From NCBI RefSeq assembly GCF_901905185.1, contig NZ_CABFMQ020000087.1:124001-188000 (forward strand): 64,000 nt of DNA. The letters are read 5' to 3'. The DNA is from Methylocella tundrae. Its GTDB lineage: Bacteria > Pseudomonadota > Alphaproteobacteria > Rhizobiales > Beijerinckiaceae. The position numbers and the translations under genes were made by a program. The notes under the pieces were generated by a model, which worked only from the letters and a program-made list of their open reading frames with translations, was not told the DNA's origin and did no database searches. Below, one piece after another: positions 32,473-42,952 of this stretch. Position 1 is the first letter of the stretch. Each line of letters starts with the position of its first letter.

Positions 32473-34284
32473 TCAGCTGATGCTGCTCGCGCCGAGTTCA
32501 GGCCCGCTCGCAACCATGCGAAACATATGGAAAAGTTCGCGGCCATATCCATGCTGATATGAGTCAAGATCGCAGGTCGCGAGTTCGCGCCGCTCGAACT
32601 CCTCAGGGGAAACATCAGCGCTCAACACGCCTGCGACGGCGTCGAGGGTGATGATGTCGCCGTCGCGCAATTTCGCGATCGGTCCGCCCGCTTGCGCCTC
32701 CGGCGTCACATGGATCGCCGCCGGGACTTTTCCCGAGGCTCCCGACATGCGCCCGTCCGTGACGAGCGCCACCTTATGGCCATGCGCCATCACCGACGCC
32801 AGAATTGGCGTCAGCTTGTGCAGTTCCGGCATTCCGATCGCCTTGACGCCCTGGAAGCGCACCACCGCGATGAAGTCGCGATTGAGCTGACCCGCCTTGA
32901 ACGCCGCCTCGACCTCCTCCTGCGCATGAAAGATCAGCGCTGGCGCGCGCACGATATGGCGCTCGGGCGCGACCGAGCTGATCTTGATCACCGCGCGGCC
33001 GAGATTACCGTCCAGCACTTTGAGCCCGCCATCGGCCGAAAAGGAGTTCGCCAAGGGGCGCAAGACGGACCGATCGTGGCTCTCAACCGGCGCATCGCGG
33101 AACCTGAGTTCGCCGTTTTCGAGATAAGGCTCTTTTGCATAGTCCGCGAGCGGCGTTCCCGTGACTGTGTTCGCATCGGGGTGCAACAGCCCTCCCTTCA
33201 GCAATTCACCGATGAGATAGCCCGTGCCGCCAGCGGCGCTGAAGTGGTTCACGTCGGCCGTTCCATTGGGATAGATGCGCGTCAGCAAAGGAACGACCTT
33301 CGAAAGCTCGCCGAAATCCTCAAGCGTCAGGATCATTCCGCCCGCGCGCGCCATGGCGACGAGATGGATCACATGATTGGTTGAGCCGCCCGTCGCATGG
33401 AGAGCGACGACGCCGTTCACGAAAGCGCGCTCGTCGAGGATTTTCGAGGCGGGCGTATAGTCATTCCCGAGCGCTGTGATGGCGAGAGCGCGCTTGGCGG
33501 CGGCGCGGGTGAGCGCATCGCGCAGCGGCGTATTCGGGTTAACGAAGGAGGCGCCGGGCAAATGCAGTCCCATCGCCTCCATCAGCATCTGGTTGGAATT
33601 GGCCGTTCCATAGAAGGTGCAGGTTCCGGGCGCATGATAGGAGGCGGCCTCGGCGTCCAAAAGTTCGGCGCGTGACACCTTTCCTTCCGCATAGAGCTGG
33701 CGGATCTTCGATTTTTCGTCATTGGGAATGCCGGATGGCATCGGGCCTGCGGGAATGAACACGGCCGGCAGATGGCCATAGGCTTGCGCGGCGATGACAA
33801 GGCCAGGCACGATCTTGTCGCAGATGCCGAGAAACACGGCGGCGTCGAACATGTCATGTGAGAGGGCGATCGAGGCCGAGAGCGCGATGACATCGCGCGA
33901 GAACAGCGACAATTCCATGCCGGCGCGGCCCTGCGTGACGCCGTCGCACATGGCGGGAACGCCGCCCGCGACCTGCGCGACGCCGCCCGCCTCCCTCGCC
34001 GCCTGCTTGATGATCGCAGGAAAACCCTCATAAGGCTGATGCGCCGAGAGCATGTCATTGTAGGCGGTGACGATGGCAAGGTTCGGCGCGATGTCGGCGC
34101 GCAGCTCCTGCTTGTCGTGGACGCCGCAAGCCGCAAATCCATGCGCAAGATTGGCGCAGCCGAGCGCCCCGCGGCGCGGCCCCTTGCGCGCCATCGCCTC
34201 CATGCGCGCGAGATAGGCCTCTCTTGTCGGCCGGCTGCGTTCGACGATGCGCGCCGTCACGCTGGCGACTGTCTGATGAACCAT
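32473..34284 (-). CDS. edd: Phosphogluconate dehydratase
   Basis: A 603-aa Fe-S dehydratase of the IlvD/Edd family that turns 6-phosphogluconate into KDPG. Edd-specific segments: '[13 protein letters not shown]' (about 48-60), '[20 protein letters not shown]' and '[27 protein letters not shown]' with cluster Cys, '[23 protein letters not shown]', and '[23 protein letters not shown]'. ATG 34284 (MVHQTVA...) is chosen; the open frame extends to 34350 without family residues. It ends the zwf-edd part of the cluster, 71 bp after zwf. Confidence 0.96.
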   Translation of the reverse strand: MVHQTVASVTARIVERSRPTREAYLARMEAMARKGPRRGALGCANLAHGFAACGVHDKQELRADIAPNLAIVTAYNDMLSAHQPYEGFPAIIKQAAREAGGVAQVAGGVPAMCDGVTQGRAGMELSLFSRDVIALSASIALSHDMFDAAVFLGICDKIVPGLVIAAQAYGHLPAVFIPAGPMPSGIPNDEKSKIRQLYAEGKVSRAELLDAEAASYHAPGTCTFYGTANSNQMLMEAMGLHLPGASFVNPNTPLRDALTRAAAKRALAITALGNDYTPASKILDERAFVNGVVALHATGGSTNHVIHLVAMARAGGMILTLEDFGELSKVVPLLTRIYPNGTADVNHFSAAGGTGYLIGELLKGGLLHPDANTVTGTPLADYAKEPYLENGELRFRDAPVESHDRSVLRPLANSFSADGGLKVLDGNLGRAVIKISSVAPERHIVRAPALIFHAQEEVEAAFKAGQLNRDFIAVVRFQGVKAIGMPELHKLTPILASVMAHGHKVALVTDGRMSGASGKVPAAIHVTPEAQAGGPIAKLRDGDIITLDAVAGVLSADVSPEEFERRELATCDLDSYQHGYGRELFHMFRMVASGPELGASSIS

Positions 34285-34355
34285 AGCGCCTCTCGATCTT
34301 TTCTGCCGTGCATGAAATCGGGCCGCGGGGAGCGCGCTCCGGCAAGCCAAGAAGC

Positions 34356-35828
34356 TTAACTCGTCTCCTCGTACCAGCTTCTTCCATCCCGCTCAACGAG
34401 GGCGGTGGCGGAGGCTGGCCCCCACGTGCCGGCAAGATAGAAACGCGGCTCCAACGGCGATTGGTTCCATGCCTCACGGATCGGATCGATCCAGCGCCAC
34501 GCCGCCTCGACTTCGTCCCGGCGCATGAACAAGGTCGCATTGCCGCGGATAACGTCCATCAGCAGGCGTTCATAGGCTTCCGGCGCGTAGATCTTGAACG
34601 CTTTGGCGAAGTTCATGTCGAGCGGCACATGGCGCATGCGCATGCCGCCGGCCCCCGGCTCCTTCAGCATCAGCCAAAGCTTGATCCCCTCATCAGGCTG
34701 GAGCCGGACAACGAGCCGCGTCGGCAATATCTTCACATCCGCCCCGAAGATCGAATGGGGCACATTGCGGAACGACACGATAAGCTCGGACACCCTCTTT
34801 GGCAGGCGCTTTCCGGTGCGCAAATAGAATGGCGTGCCGGCCCAACGCCAATTGGCGACATTCACCTTCAACGCGACGAAAGTTTCGATCTCCGTCGCCG
34901 GATTGCCGACCTCCTCGGGGTATCCTGGCACGGCTCCCGCGGCGCTGGCGCCGGCGCGATATTGACCCCGGACGGTCAGCGTCTCGGCGTTGCTTGCGTC
35001 GATCGGCGCCAGCGCCTTCAGAACTTTGAGCTTTTCGTCGCGCACGGCGTCGGCCTCCATCGAGGCGGGCGGCTCCATGGCGACGAGGCAAAGAAGCTGG
35101 AGGAGATGGTTCTGCACCATATCGCGTAAAGCGCCGGAGGATTCATAATAGGCGCCGCGGCCTTCGACGCCGATCGCCTCGGCGACGGTAATCTCGACAT
35201 GGTCGATATGGGCCGCGTTCCACAAGGGCTCGAACAGAGCGTTGGCGAAACGCAGCGCCATCAGGTTCTGCACGGTCTCCTTGCCGAGGTAATGATCGAT
35301 TCGATAGATCTGACTTTCGGCGAAGACCGCGCCGATGGCGTCATTGATCTTCGCGGCCGAGGCGGCGTCGCGGCCGATCGGCTTTTCGACGATGATGCGG
35401 GAGCTTGGCGTAATCAGGCCGTAGGCGGCGAGCTGGGCGGAGATGGCGCCGAACCTGTCCGGCCCGGTCGCCAGATAAAAGGCCCGGATCGGCGTCGAAT
35501 TTTCCGGAAATTTCATGCCGAGGACGTCCCATCCGGCGTCCGTTCCAATATCGAGGCTGACATAATCAACTATGCGCAGAAAATCGTCGACGGCCTCCCC
35601 TTTGGTGCCTTCGGGCGCATATTGGCGCAGGGCCTTGGCGATCGTCTGCCGGAAGGCCTCCCCGTCATAATCGTGGCGCGAGGCGCCGATGATGCGCGTC
35701 GGCTCGGAGAACTGCCCGTCGAGGAAGCGCCTGAACAAGGCGGGAAATAGCTTGCGGTAAGCGAGATCGCCGGTCCCGCCAAAGACGACGAGATCAAAAG
35801 GATCGACCTTTACAATGCGCGAAACCAT
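34356..35828 (-). CDS. zwf: Glucose-6-phosphate 1-dehydrogenase
   Basis: A 490-aa NADP-linked oxidoreductase, the first step of the Entner-Doudoroff and oxidative pentose phosphate routes. Markers: '[22 protein letters not shown]' (coenzyme Rossmann loop, about 11-32), '[15 protein letters not shown]' (catalytic His and substrate Lys, about 180-194) and the C-terminal 'RPGRGA'-free, Zwf-type '[22 protein letters not shown]'. ATG 35828 with GGAGGAAAGG upstream is clear. No pgl gene is next to it; lactone hydrolysis may be spontaneous or encoded elsewhere. Confidence 0.96.
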   Translation of the reverse strand: MVSRIVKVDPFDLVVFGGTGDLAYRKLFPALFRRFLDGQFSEPTRIIGASRHDYDGEAFRQTIAKALRQYAPEGTKGEAVDDFLRIVDYVSLDIGTDAGWDVLGMKFPENSTPIRAFYLATGPDRFGAISAQLAAYGLITPSSRIIVEKPIGRDAASAAKINDAIGAVFAESQIYRIDHYLGKETVQNLMALRFANALFEPLWNAAHIDHVEITVAEAIGVEGRGAYYESSGALRDMVQNHLLQLLCLVAMEPPASMEADAVRDEKLKVLKALAPIDASNAETLTVRGQYRAGASAAGAVPGYPEEVGNPATEIETFVALKVNVANWRWAGTPFYLRTGKRLPKRVSELIVSFRNVPHSIFGADVKILPTRLVVRLQPDEGIKLWLMLKEPGAGGMRMRHVPLDMNFAKAFKIYAPEAYERLLMDVIRGNATLFMRRDEVEAAWRWIDPIREAWNQSPLEPRFYLAGTWGPASATALVERDGRSWYEETS

Positions 35829-36185
35829 CGCTTGCCTTTCCTCCATCGTTGACGCGAACACTGCAAGATCCGGTCCGCAGGGCCGATATGATTTCCTTAT
35901 CTCCGGCAAACGCTTATCATCGCCGCAGGCATCATTTCCGGCTAATGGACGCCGGTTCCCGGATCAAAATTATGCGAAATCAGTAAATTCCGAGCGCGAG
36001 TGCGTTGGCGGACAAGCTGCAAACCTGCCCGGCGGACGAACGCGCGCCAGAAATGCCCAAGGATTTGGCGTCATCGCACCGACTCGCCGAGCTTTTGCTT
36101 TGCAAGCCGCGCCGCGAAACGCTAACCCTGAAACGTGACGATGGCGCCGCCCTTCGACGATTTTGCGGCTTTGGGGAGTTTTTCA
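35829..36185. other. Divergent intergenic region, zwf / aminopeptidase
   Basis: A 357-bp gap upstream of both zwf (minus) and the M17 peptidase gene (plus). Two short open frames near 35980-36202 overlap on opposite strands and look like chance. No promoter motif is strong enough to place. GGGGAG before ATG 36186 and GGAGGAAAGG before the zwf start are the only clear signals. Confidence 0.4.
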
Positions 36186-37667
36186 ATGTCTCTTCTTCGT
36201 GAACCTTCGGCAGAGGCTACGCCGATCTGGTTCGTCACGACCGAGACATGGCCGGAGATTCGCGCCGGCCTGCCTCCCGCGGCGGCGGCTTTCGCAGACG
36301 CCAATGGCTTTGAGCCAAAGCCCGGGCGCAGTCAAATCCTGCCGAGCGAGGCCGGCGCGATCGCCGCCGTGCTGTTTGGCATTGAGGCCCATGGCGCGCG
36401 CGCAAAAGACCTGCTTTTGCCGGGAAAGCTCGCGACCTTGCTTCCGCCGGGACTCTACCGTTTCGCCAACGGCCCGCATGATTCCACACTCGCCGCGCTG
36501 TCCTGGCTGCTGTCCGCCTATCGATTCGACCGTTATAAAGCCAATCCGTCCAAGCTGCCGCAGCTCGCTACGCCAGACGGGATCGACATTGCGCGCATTG
36601 AGCGCATCGCCAAGGCCGTGGCTTTCGGGCGCGACCTCATCAGCACGCCCGCCAATGATCTTGGCCCCGCGGCGCTGGAGGCCGCCGCTTTGAGCGTCGC
36701 GGCGCAGTTTCAGGCGAGCGCGTCAGTGACGCGCGGCGAAGCCTTGCTCGCGGCCCGGCTGCCGCTCATCCACGCCGTCGGCCGCGCCGCCGAAGAGGCC
36801 CCGCGCCTCGTCGATTTCAGCTGGGGTGATCCGGCCTATCCGAAGCTCACTCTTGTGGGAAAAGGAGTCTGCTTCGATTCAGGCGGCCTCGACATCAAGC
36901 CTTCGGCGGGCATGCTTTTGATGAAGAAAGACATGGGCGGCGCGGCGACGGCCTTGGCGCTCGCTTCGATGATCATGGAGGCGGGATTGAAGCTGCGCCT
37001 TCGCGTACTGCTGCCGATCGTCGAAAACGCCATCGCCGGCAACGCTTTCCGGCCCGGCGACATCTACCCGAGCCGCAAGGGTCTTTCGGTCGAAATTGGC
37101 AACACGGACGCGGAAGGACGCCTCATTCTCGCCGACGCGCTGGCGCTGGCCGATGAAGACGCGCCGGACCTCCTCATTGATTTCGCGACCTTGACCGGCG
37201 CGGCGCGGGTCGCGCTCGGCCCCGATCTGCCGCCCTTCTATACGGCGGACGAGCAGCTTGCATCGGAGATCGCCCGCTTCGGCGCCTTGAGCCAGGACCC
37301 CGTGTGGCGGCTGCCGCTTTGGGACGCCTACGACAAGATGCTCGATAGCAAGGTCGCTGACATCAACAATGTCGGCGGCGGCCCCTTCGCCGGCTCGATA
37401 ACGGCGGCGCTGTTTCTGCGGCGTTTTGTAGAAAAGGCCAAATCCTGGGTCCATTTCGACGTTTACGGCTGGACCCCGGCGCAACAATCCGGCCGGCCCG
37501 AGGGCGCCGAGATCCAGTCCGCTCGGCTGCTCTATGAGCTGGTCGAGGCGCGCTTTGGCGCCCCGGAAGGAGACAGCCCGAGGATCGTCCATCACATCGT
37601 CGCCCATATAGACGAGAGCGAGGAAGAATTCGAAGAAGAGATCGGCCACGATGACAAATCGCCGTAA
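36186..37667 (+). CDS. M17 (leucyl) aminopeptidase-family protein
   Basis: A 493-aa metallo-aminopeptidase. Signatures: 'LVGKGVCFDSGGLDIKPSAGM' (metal Lys/Asp), 'MKKDMGGAATALALA' and NTDAEGRLILADAL, the M17 hallmark with catalytic Arg and metal Glu; 'PLWDAYDKMLDSKVADINNVGG' follows. It trims N-terminal residues in peptide recycling. ATG 36186 sits 7 nt after GGGGAG; an upstream in-frame ATG at 36141 lacks an RBS. The acidic tail EESEEEFEEEIG is unusual for the family. The NlpC/P60 gene starts 15 nt after it, suggesting an operon. Confidence 0.92.
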   Translation: MSLLREPSAEATPIWFVTTETWPEIRAGLPPAAAAFADANGFEPKPGRSQILPSEAGAIAAVLFGIEAHGARAKDLLLPGKLATLLPPGLYRFANGPHDSTLAALSWLLSAYRFDRYKANPSKLPQLATPDGIDIARIERIAKAVAFGRDLISTPANDLGPAALEAAALSVAAQFQASASVTRGEALLAARLPLIHAVGRAAEEAPRLVDFSWGDPAYPKLTLVGKGVCFDSGGLDIKPSAGMLLMKKDMGGAATALALASMIMEAGLKLRLRVLLPIVENAIAGNAFRPGDIYPSRKGLSVEIGNTDAEGRLILADALALADEDAPDLLIDFATLTGAARVALGPDLPPFYTADEQLASEIARFGALSQDPVWRLPLWDAYDKMLDSKVADINNVGGGPFAGSITAALFLRRFVEKAKSWVHFDVYGWTPAQQSGRPEGAEIQSARLLYELVEARFGAPEGDSPRIVHHIVAHIDESEEEFEEEIGHDDKSP

Positions 37668-37682
37668 CGCTTCGACTTGCTT

Positions 37683-38546
37683 ATGCCCCCTCCGGATCGC
37701 CGCCTGACCCCTGCCCGCCCCGACCTCGCCGCCGCGCATCTGCGCGGAAAAGTCGAGGCGGACGACTTCGTCGAAGGCCGGCGCGTCACAATCCGCGCGG
37801 GACTCGCGGATCTGCGCCCCGAGCCCGCCAATGACGTCTCGATCGACACGCAGGCGCTCTATGGCGAAACCGCGATGCTCTATGAGGACAGCGAGGGGTT
37901 CGGCTGGCTTCAGCTCGAGCGCGATGGTTATGTCGGCTATGTTTCGATGGTCGCGGTCGGGGAGTTCGATGCGCCGCCCACCCATCGGGTGAAGGTCAAC
38001 CGCAGCTTCATTTATCCAGCGCCGAACATGAAGCTTCCCGTCATCGACGCCCTCCCGCTGGGCGGGAGAGTCAGCGCCGGCGAAACGAGCGGCGCCTTCG
38101 TCGCGCTCCAGGGCGGCGGCTTTATGTTCGCCGATCATCTCAGCCCCTTGAACGAGCCGGACCGCGACTTCGTGACCGTCGCCGAGCGTCTTTTACATGC
38201 GCCCTATCTCTGGGGCGGCAAATCGAGCCTTGGCGTCGATTGCTCGGGCCTCGTGCAGATCGCGCTCGACGCGGCGGGCGTAAAATCGCCGCGCGACACG
38301 GATTTGCAGGAAAAGGCGCTTGGGGTTCCGCTGGCCATAAGTGACGATCTCAAAGGTCTCGCGCGCGGCGATCTTGTCTTCTGGCGCGGCCATGTCGGCG
38401 TCATGCGCGACGCGCAAACGCTTCTGCACGCCAATGCGCATCATATGCAGGTCGCAAGCGAACCCCTCGCAGAAGCGCGGGCGAGAATCGCGGCGGGGAC
38501 CGGCGCCGCGATTACGTCGATCCGAAGACTGGCGCCGGCCGGCTGA
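37683..38546 (+). CDS. NlpC/P60-family cell-wall peptidase
   Basis: A 287-aa protein: two SH3-like N-terminal regions (for example 'RVTIRAGLADLRPEPAND' and 'DTQALYGETAMLYEDSEGFGWLQL', about 32-90) and a C-terminal NlpC/P60 domain (about 165-280) with catalytic Cys in GVDCSGLVQ, His in RGHVGVM and a second His in ANAHHMQ. It hydrolyses gamma-D-glutamyl-diaminopimelate links in peptidoglycan stem peptides. No signal peptide is evident, so it may act on turnover peptides in the cytoplasm, which fits the adjacent aminopeptidase. Confidence 0.9.
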   Translation: MPPPDRRLTPARPDLAAAHLRGKVEADDFVEGRRVTIRAGLADLRPEPANDVSIDTQALYGETAMLYEDSEGFGWLQLERDGYVGYVSMVAVGEFDAPPTHRVKVNRSFIYPAPNMKLPVIDALPLGGRVSAGETSGAFVALQGGGFMFADHLSPLNEPDRDFVTVAERLLHAPYLWGGKSSLGVDCSGLVQIALDAAGVKSPRDTDLQEKALGVPLAISDDLKGLARGDLVFWRGHVGVMRDAQTLLHANAHHMQVASEPLAEARARIAAGTGAAITSIRRLAPAG

Positions 38547-38628
38547 CAGGGCCGAGGCCTCGAGATATCACCGGCTCCGCGCTGGCCTCTGCAAAGTCTG
38601 AGCTTAATCCATTGTTGCCGCGGGAAAT

Positions 38629-38656
38629 ATAATGTAGTGCAATTATAATACATTAT
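38629..38656. promoter_or_regulatory. AT-rich dyad, possible operator
   Basis: A perfect 8-bp inverted repeat ATAATGTA-(12 nt)-TACATTAT in an AT-rich island, 76 bp before the small secreted protein gene at 38733. The symmetry and spacing suit a dimeric regulator; identity unknown. Confidence 0.4.
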
Positions 38657-38732
38657 CGCCAAGCTGCGCGATATCTATGTATCTCTCGTGGTCTTGAGAC
38701 AGAGTCTTCTCAAGATCTGAGGAGATATCAAA

Positions 38733-38957
38733 ATGAAAATGATCAAACTCTCTATCGCCGCGCTGGCTCTGGTGTCGTCTCTTTCAGCCGCTTCAGCCAA
38801 AGATGCTTACGTGGATCATACCAACAAAGCAGCTACACTGATGACGGGCCGCTCCATCGGCGCCGATAGCGCCGCCAAAGAGGCGCCCGACCCTCTGCAT
38901 CAGCAGATTTTCCGCCGCGGCTGCACGCAGAATTACGGCACTGGCTATTGCGATTGA
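38733..38957 (+). CDS. Small secreted hypothetical protein
   Basis: A 74-aa exported protein: signal peptide residues 1-23 (MKMIKLSIAALALVSSLSAASA), mature part about 50 residues with two Cys (RRGCTQNYGTGYCD) that could form a disulphide. Nothing recognised. GAGGAGAT precedes the ATG. An AT-rich dyad upstream may control it, which would suggest regulated expression. Confidence 0.7.
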   Translation: MKMIKLSIAALALVSSLSAASAKDAYVDHTNKAATLMTGRSIGADSAAKEAPDPLHQQIFRRGCTQNYGTGYCD

Positions 38958-39197
38958 TCGCGTCTCTGTGAATCAATCGGACATTCCCCCAAATAGCGCT
39001 GGTCCCGTCCCTGGTTCGGGACGGGCTGGCTCTTCGTTCAGCGCCGCACCATAGCGCTTCTTTCCTGGTCTTGGGCCCGAACAGAGGTTTTGGCCGCACG
39101 GACAGTTGTTCGAGCAGCGAGGAAACCGCAGCGAGCGACGCGGCGTTATCGTGCTAGACGCATGGTGCGACTCATCGCGGAACTGGAGATGCGGACG

Positions 39198-39704
39198 ATG
39201 CGCTGGGGACAACATATGGCAATCGTCTTGGCGTTCGTGGCGCCCGCGGTGACGGGCGGGTCCCCTTCGATGGCGTCGCCCCGCGCGCGTCACATAAGCG
39301 CTCATCATGTCGAAGCCCGTAGCGTCGTCCGCGGCACATACGCCTCACACCGCATGCGCGGGCGGCTCACAACGGTTCGGCGGCATGGCCACTTTGCCGA
39401 ACTGGTCGGTGATCCGGGCAGCGGATACGGCTTTTACCCCTTGCCCTGGGTCTATCGCGCCGGCGCATGGCGCGCGCGGCAAAGACGGGCGATGGCCTCC
39501 GCCGAGGCCATCGGCGTCGCCGTCGCAAGCACGGCCATTTACAGCTATGGCTTCCCCTATGGCGACGACTATGGCTTTGGTCATCACCACGGGGTGTTTA
39601 ATCCCATTGATGGCTATGGCACGCCCTTTTTCGCGGGCTATTACGGCCCCGCCGGCGGCGCCGGCCGGGAACGCGGACCATTTGGAACTCCCTACAACAA
39701 CTAG
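39198..39704 (+). CDS. His/Gly/Tyr-containing exported protein
   Basis: A 168-aa protein with a signal peptide (MRWGQHMAIVLAFVAPAVTGG, cleavage near PSMASP) and a C-terminal half rich in Gly, Tyr, His and aromatic residues (GDDYGFGHHHGVFNPIDGYG, FFAGYYGPAGG). Function unknown; composition resembles the His/Tyr-rich group at 18-20 kb but with less repetition. GGAG lies 9 nt before ATG 39198; an ATG 9 nt earlier overlaps that GGAG and is less likely. Confidence 0.6.
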   Translation: MRWGQHMAIVLAFVAPAVTGGSPSMASPRARHISAHHVEARSVVRGTYASHRMRGRLTTVRRHGHFAELVGDPGSGYGFYPLPWVYRAGAWRARQRRAMASAEAIGVAVASTAIYSYGFPYGDDYGFGHHHGVFNPIDGYGTPFFAGYYGPAGGAGRERGPFGTPYNN

Positions 39705-39817
39705 ATAATCGGTCCCCGATTTCGCGTAACGACTCGAAATCAAGGAATCCTCGGCTGGCGGGCCACTCGCTTCATTAGCAAATTGATTTTCAAGCTCCGC
39801 CGCCTTATTTCTTTGTC

Positions 39818-40405
39818 ATGTCGCTTCGCCCCATCATCATTCTGCCCGATCAACGTCTGCGCGTCGTCGCCAAGCCGGTCGTCGCCGTCGACCACGGCGT
39901 TCGCACGCTGATGGACGATATGCTCGAGACCATGTATGACGCGCCCGGCATCGGCCTGGCCGCGACGCAAATCGCCGTCGATCAGCGCGTCATCGTGCTC
40001 GACGTCGCCAAGCGCAAGGACGAGGGGTCGGCGCGGGAACCTATGTGCTTCGCCAATCCCGAAATCCTCTGGGCCTCGGAGGAACTCTCTGTCTATGAAG
40101 AGGGCTGCCTCTCGATTCCCGAATATTACGAGGAGGTCGAGCGCCCTGCCCGCGTGCGCGTCGGCTATTTCGACCGGGAGGGACGGCGCTGCGAAATCGA
40201 AGCCGACGGCCTTCTGGCGACCTGCTTGCAGCATGAGATCGATCATCTCGACGGCGTGCTGTTCATCGACCATATTTCGCGGCTGAAGCGCGAGCGCGTC
40301 GTCAAGAAATTCACCAAAGCGGCCAAGCTGGAGGCGCCCGAACGCAAACGCGCGCCAAAGCCAGAGCGCGCAGCGAGCGCCGCAAGCGGCGGCGAGATCA
40401 GATAA
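39818..40405 (+). CDS. def: Peptide deformylase
   Basis: A 195-aa metalloenzyme that removes N-formyl from nascent proteins. Motif I GIGLAATQ at residues 44-51, motif II EEGCLS at 94-99 (metal Cys97), motif III HEIDH at 139-143 (His139, His143, catalytic Glu140). A basic/Ala tail (about 160-195) extends beyond the usual core. It heads def-fmt-truA, three protein-synthesis genes in a row. Confidence 0.97.
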   Translation: MSLRPIIILPDQRLRVVAKPVVAVDHGVRTLMDDMLETMYDAPGIGLAATQIAVDQRVIVLDVAKRKDEGSAREPMCFANPEILWASEELSVYEEGCLSIPEYYEEVERPARVRVGYFDREGRRCEIEADGLLATCLQHEIDHLDGVLFIDHISRLKRERVVKKFTKAAKLEAPERKRAPKPERAASAASGGEIR

Positions 40406-40543
40406 AGGCCTCGAAGATCGAGGCGCATTGAACGTCATCCGCGTCATTCTGAGCAACGCCAAGCCAAGACACGAGCCAGACACGCTCGTTAAAGCTTCTT
40501 CACTTCGAAACGGACTTTCCCTCCATCATCCCGGGCTCATCCT

Positions 40544-41500
40544 TTGCGCATCGTCTTCATGGGAACGCCGGAGTTTGCGGTTCCCGTCCTCACCGAGATC
40601 GTCGGCCAGGGCCATCTGGTTGCCGCTGTCTATACGCGCGCGCCGAAACCCGGCGGACGGCGCGGCCTCGAGCCGACGCTCTCCCCCGTCCATGCGGCCG
40701 CGCTACGCTTTGGACTTCCCGTTCTAACGCCATCGAGCCTACGCACCGAGGACGCCGCTGCGACCCTCGCGGCGTTCGAGCCGGACGCCATCGTCGTCGT
40801 CGCCTACGGCCTCATACTGCCAAAAGCAATTCTGGAGATTGCGCCGCGCGCGTGCCTCAATCTGCATGCCTCCCTGCTGCCGCGCTGGCGCGGCGCGGCG
40901 CCAATCCAGCGCGCCATCATGGCCGGAGACGATGAGACCGGCGTCATGGTGATGGCGATGGAGGAAGGTCTCGATACCGGCCCCGTGGCGATGGTCGAAC
41001 GCATCGAAATCGGCCCGGAAGCGACGGCGGACGAAATCCATGACAGGCTCTCCCTGATTGGCGCCGATCTGATGGTGCGCGCGCTAGCGGCCCAAAATCG
41101 CGGCAGCCTGCACTTTACGCCGCAGGCCGAGGAAGGCGTCACTTACGCGAAGAAAATTGAAAAGGCCGAGGCGCGGATCGATTGGGAGAGGCCAGCCGCC
41201 GAGGTGCATAATCTGATCCGCGCGCTCGCGCCTTTTCCGGGCGCCTTCTTCGAGGCCGATCTCGGCAAGGGTTCCGAGCGCATCAAGATTTTGCGCGCCC
41301 ATCTCGTTGATGGATCAGGCGAACCCGGCGAAGCGCTTGATGATGCGCTGACCATCGCCTGCGGCGAAGGCGCGATCGCAATCATTGAGCTTCAACGCTC
41401 CGGCAAGGCGCCGATGTCGGCGGCGGATTTTCTGCGCGGCGCGCGCCTTTCGGCAGGAACCCGGCTCGCGGCGCAAAAAAGCTCCGATGCCGCGCTATAA
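40544..41500 (+). CDS. fmt: Methionyl-tRNA formyltransferase
   Basis: A 318-aa enzyme that formylates initiator Met-tRNA with 10-formyl-THF. Seen: '[16 protein letters not shown]' start, '[21 protein letters not shown]' (formyl-THF binding and catalytic Asn/His), EEGLDTGPV, and a C-terminal tRNA-binding domain from about residue 207. Start is TTG at 40544. Its last 14 nt overlap the start of truA in another frame. Confidence 0.96.
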   Translation: MRIVFMGTPEFAVPVLTEIVGQGHLVAAVYTRAPKPGGRRGLEPTLSPVHAAALRFGLPVLTPSSLRTEDAAATLAAFEPDAIVVVAYGLILPKAILEIAPRACLNLHASLLPRWRGAAPIQRAIMAGDDETGVMVMAMEEGLDTGPVAMVERIEIGPEATADEIHDRLSLIGADLMVRALAAQNRGSLHFTPQAEEGVTYAKKIEKAEARIDWERPAAEVHNLIRALAPFPGAFFEADLGKGSERIKILRAHLVDGSGEPGEALDDALTIACGEGAIAIIELQRSGKAPMSAADFLRGARLSAGTRLAAQKSSDAAL

Positions 41501-42245
41501 GCTCATCATCGAATATGACGGCGCGCCTTTTGTCGGCTGGCAGAGACAGGCCAATGGCCTTGCCGTGCAGGAGGCGATCGAAACCGCGCTGCATGCGCTG
41601 ACCGGCGACAGGGGGGCGATTCGCGGCGCGGGGCGTACCGACGCCGGCGTTCACGCCAGAGGCCAGGTCGCCCATGCCGATCTGACGAAAGACTGGCGTC
41701 CTGACGTCTTGCGCGATGCGCTCAATGCCTATCTGCGTCCCCGCCCTGTCGCGATCCTCGCCGCAGAGCGGGTCGCCCACAGCTTCGATGCGCGTTTCTC
41801 GGCGGTGCGGCGGCATTATCTTTACAAAATCACCAATCGCCGCGCGCCGCTGACATTGGAGGCCGGCCAAAGCTGGCTGGTCAAAAGGAGACTTGACGCA
41901 GGCGCCATGCATGAGGCCGCGCAAATGCTGCTCGGCTACCATGATTTTACGACCTTTCGAGACTCAGAATGCCAGGCGCAAAGTCCGTTGCGAACGCTCG
42001 AACGGTTCGACGTCATGCGCACGCACGAGGAAATTCACATCTTCGCGGCGGCGCGATCCTTCCTGCATTCGCAGGTGCGCTCGATGGTCGGCTCGCTGGA
42101 GCATGTCGGCTCCGGCAAATGGAGCATCCATGACCTCGTCGCCGCGCTGGAGGCGCGCGATCGCCGCCGCTGCGGCATGGTGGCGCCGCCCGATGGGCTC
42201 TATCTCATGCAGGTCGATTACGCGGACGAAAACCCGGCGGATTAG
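41487..42245 (+). CDS. truA: tRNA pseudouridine(38-40) synthase
   Basis: A 252-aa pseudouridine synthase modifying positions 38-40 of tRNA anticodon arms. '[21 protein letters not shown]' is the N-terminal signature; catalytic Asp52 is in [12 protein letters not shown]; '[19 protein letters not shown]' and '[18 protein letters not shown]' are also typical. ATG 41487 begins before the fmt stop, a 14-nt overlap indicating coupling. Confidence 0.96.
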   Translation: MPRYKLIIEYDGAPFVGWQRQANGLAVQEAIETALHALTGDRGAIRGAGRTDAGVHARGQVAHADLTKDWRPDVLRDALNAYLRPRPVAILAAERVAHSFDARFSAVRRHYLYKITNRRAPLTLEAGQSWLVKRRLDAGAMHEAAQMLLGYHDFTTFRDSECQAQSPLRTLERFDVMRTHEEIHIFAAARSFLHSQVRSMVGSLEHVGSGKWSIHDLVAALEARDRRRCGMVAPPDGLYLMQVDYADENPAD

Positions 42246-42560
42246 GCAACCGCCATTGATGCGCCAGCGCTCTTGCGCGATTTACATGATTTACATCATT
42301 TCATATGGAAGCATCGCGGCCGCCTTTAGAAAACTGACGCTGAACCTGCGGGTCTTTCGCGTGGTCGAGGGCGCAACAAAGACGATCGAAATAATGCGAA
42401 GAATTGAGGGCGGCCACAGCGCGATGAACGCAAGGGCGTCCGCCTTTTCCGCCAGTACATTGCAGACCGCGGCGCCGAACATTCTATTCATATTACGTTC
42501 AGTTCGTCCCTGTCATGCTCTCAACGTTGAAAGTTATGATCCGCAAATCTGGAGACACAT
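42246..42560. other. Intergenic region, truA / PepSY gene
   Basis: A 315-bp region with an AT-rich patch (ATTTACATGATTTACATC) and no credible ORF. CTGGAGACACAT before ATG 42561 is the RBS of the PepSY gene. Nothing else identifiable. Confidence 0.35.
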
Positions 42561-42881
42561 ATGATTATAAATATCTTGCGGCGGGGCGGCCTCGGCTGCG
42601 CGGCTTTGAGCCTCGTTGCATTGGTCTCATCGCCGGCATTTGCCTACACTGGCGAGAAGCTGGCCGGGGAAGCAAAAGTGACCATCGCTCAGGCCCGCGC
42701 GATTGCCTTGAAAGCGCATCCGGGCAAGATAACGGATGAGGAACTCGAACGTGAGTCCGGTGGCACTGGCCTTCGCTATTCATTCGATATCAAAAGCGGC
42801 GGCATTGTACAGGAGGTCGGCGTGGATGCTAAAACCGGCCAGCTATTGGAGAACGCCAAGGAAGGTCCACACCCCGACTGA
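42561..42881 (+). CDS. PepSY-domain periplasmic protein
   Basis: A 106-aa exported protein: signal peptide residues 1-28 (...VALVSSPAFA), then one PepSY domain ('VTIAQARAIALKAHPGKITDEELERESGGTGLRYSFDI', about 40-78, ending VGVDAKTGQLLE). PepSY domains are proposed peptidase-inhibitory or regulatory modules. In proteobacteria such genes often accompany COG4705 membrane proteins, as here (72 bp apart, same strand). Confidence 0.87.
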   Translation: MIINILRRGGLGCAALSLVALVSSPAFAYTGEKLAGEAKVTIAQARAIALKAHPGKITDEELERESGGTGLRYSFDIKSGGIVQEVGVDAKTGQLLENAKEGPHPD

Positions 42882-42952
42882 GACATAACTTAATGCGCCT
42901 GAGCGGGCCGATTGTCTGCTCGCAGCCTGGCTGACAAAACGGGGCCCGTCGC

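Noticed and set aside
35980-36202. Two short opposing ORFs in the zwf upstream region
   Set aside because: They overlap each other on opposite strands and lie in a promoter region; neither has an RBS or recognised motif.
36879-38138. 419-aa antisense ORF spanning two genes
   Set aside because: Crosses the M17 peptidase and NlpC/P60 genes, which are both well supported.
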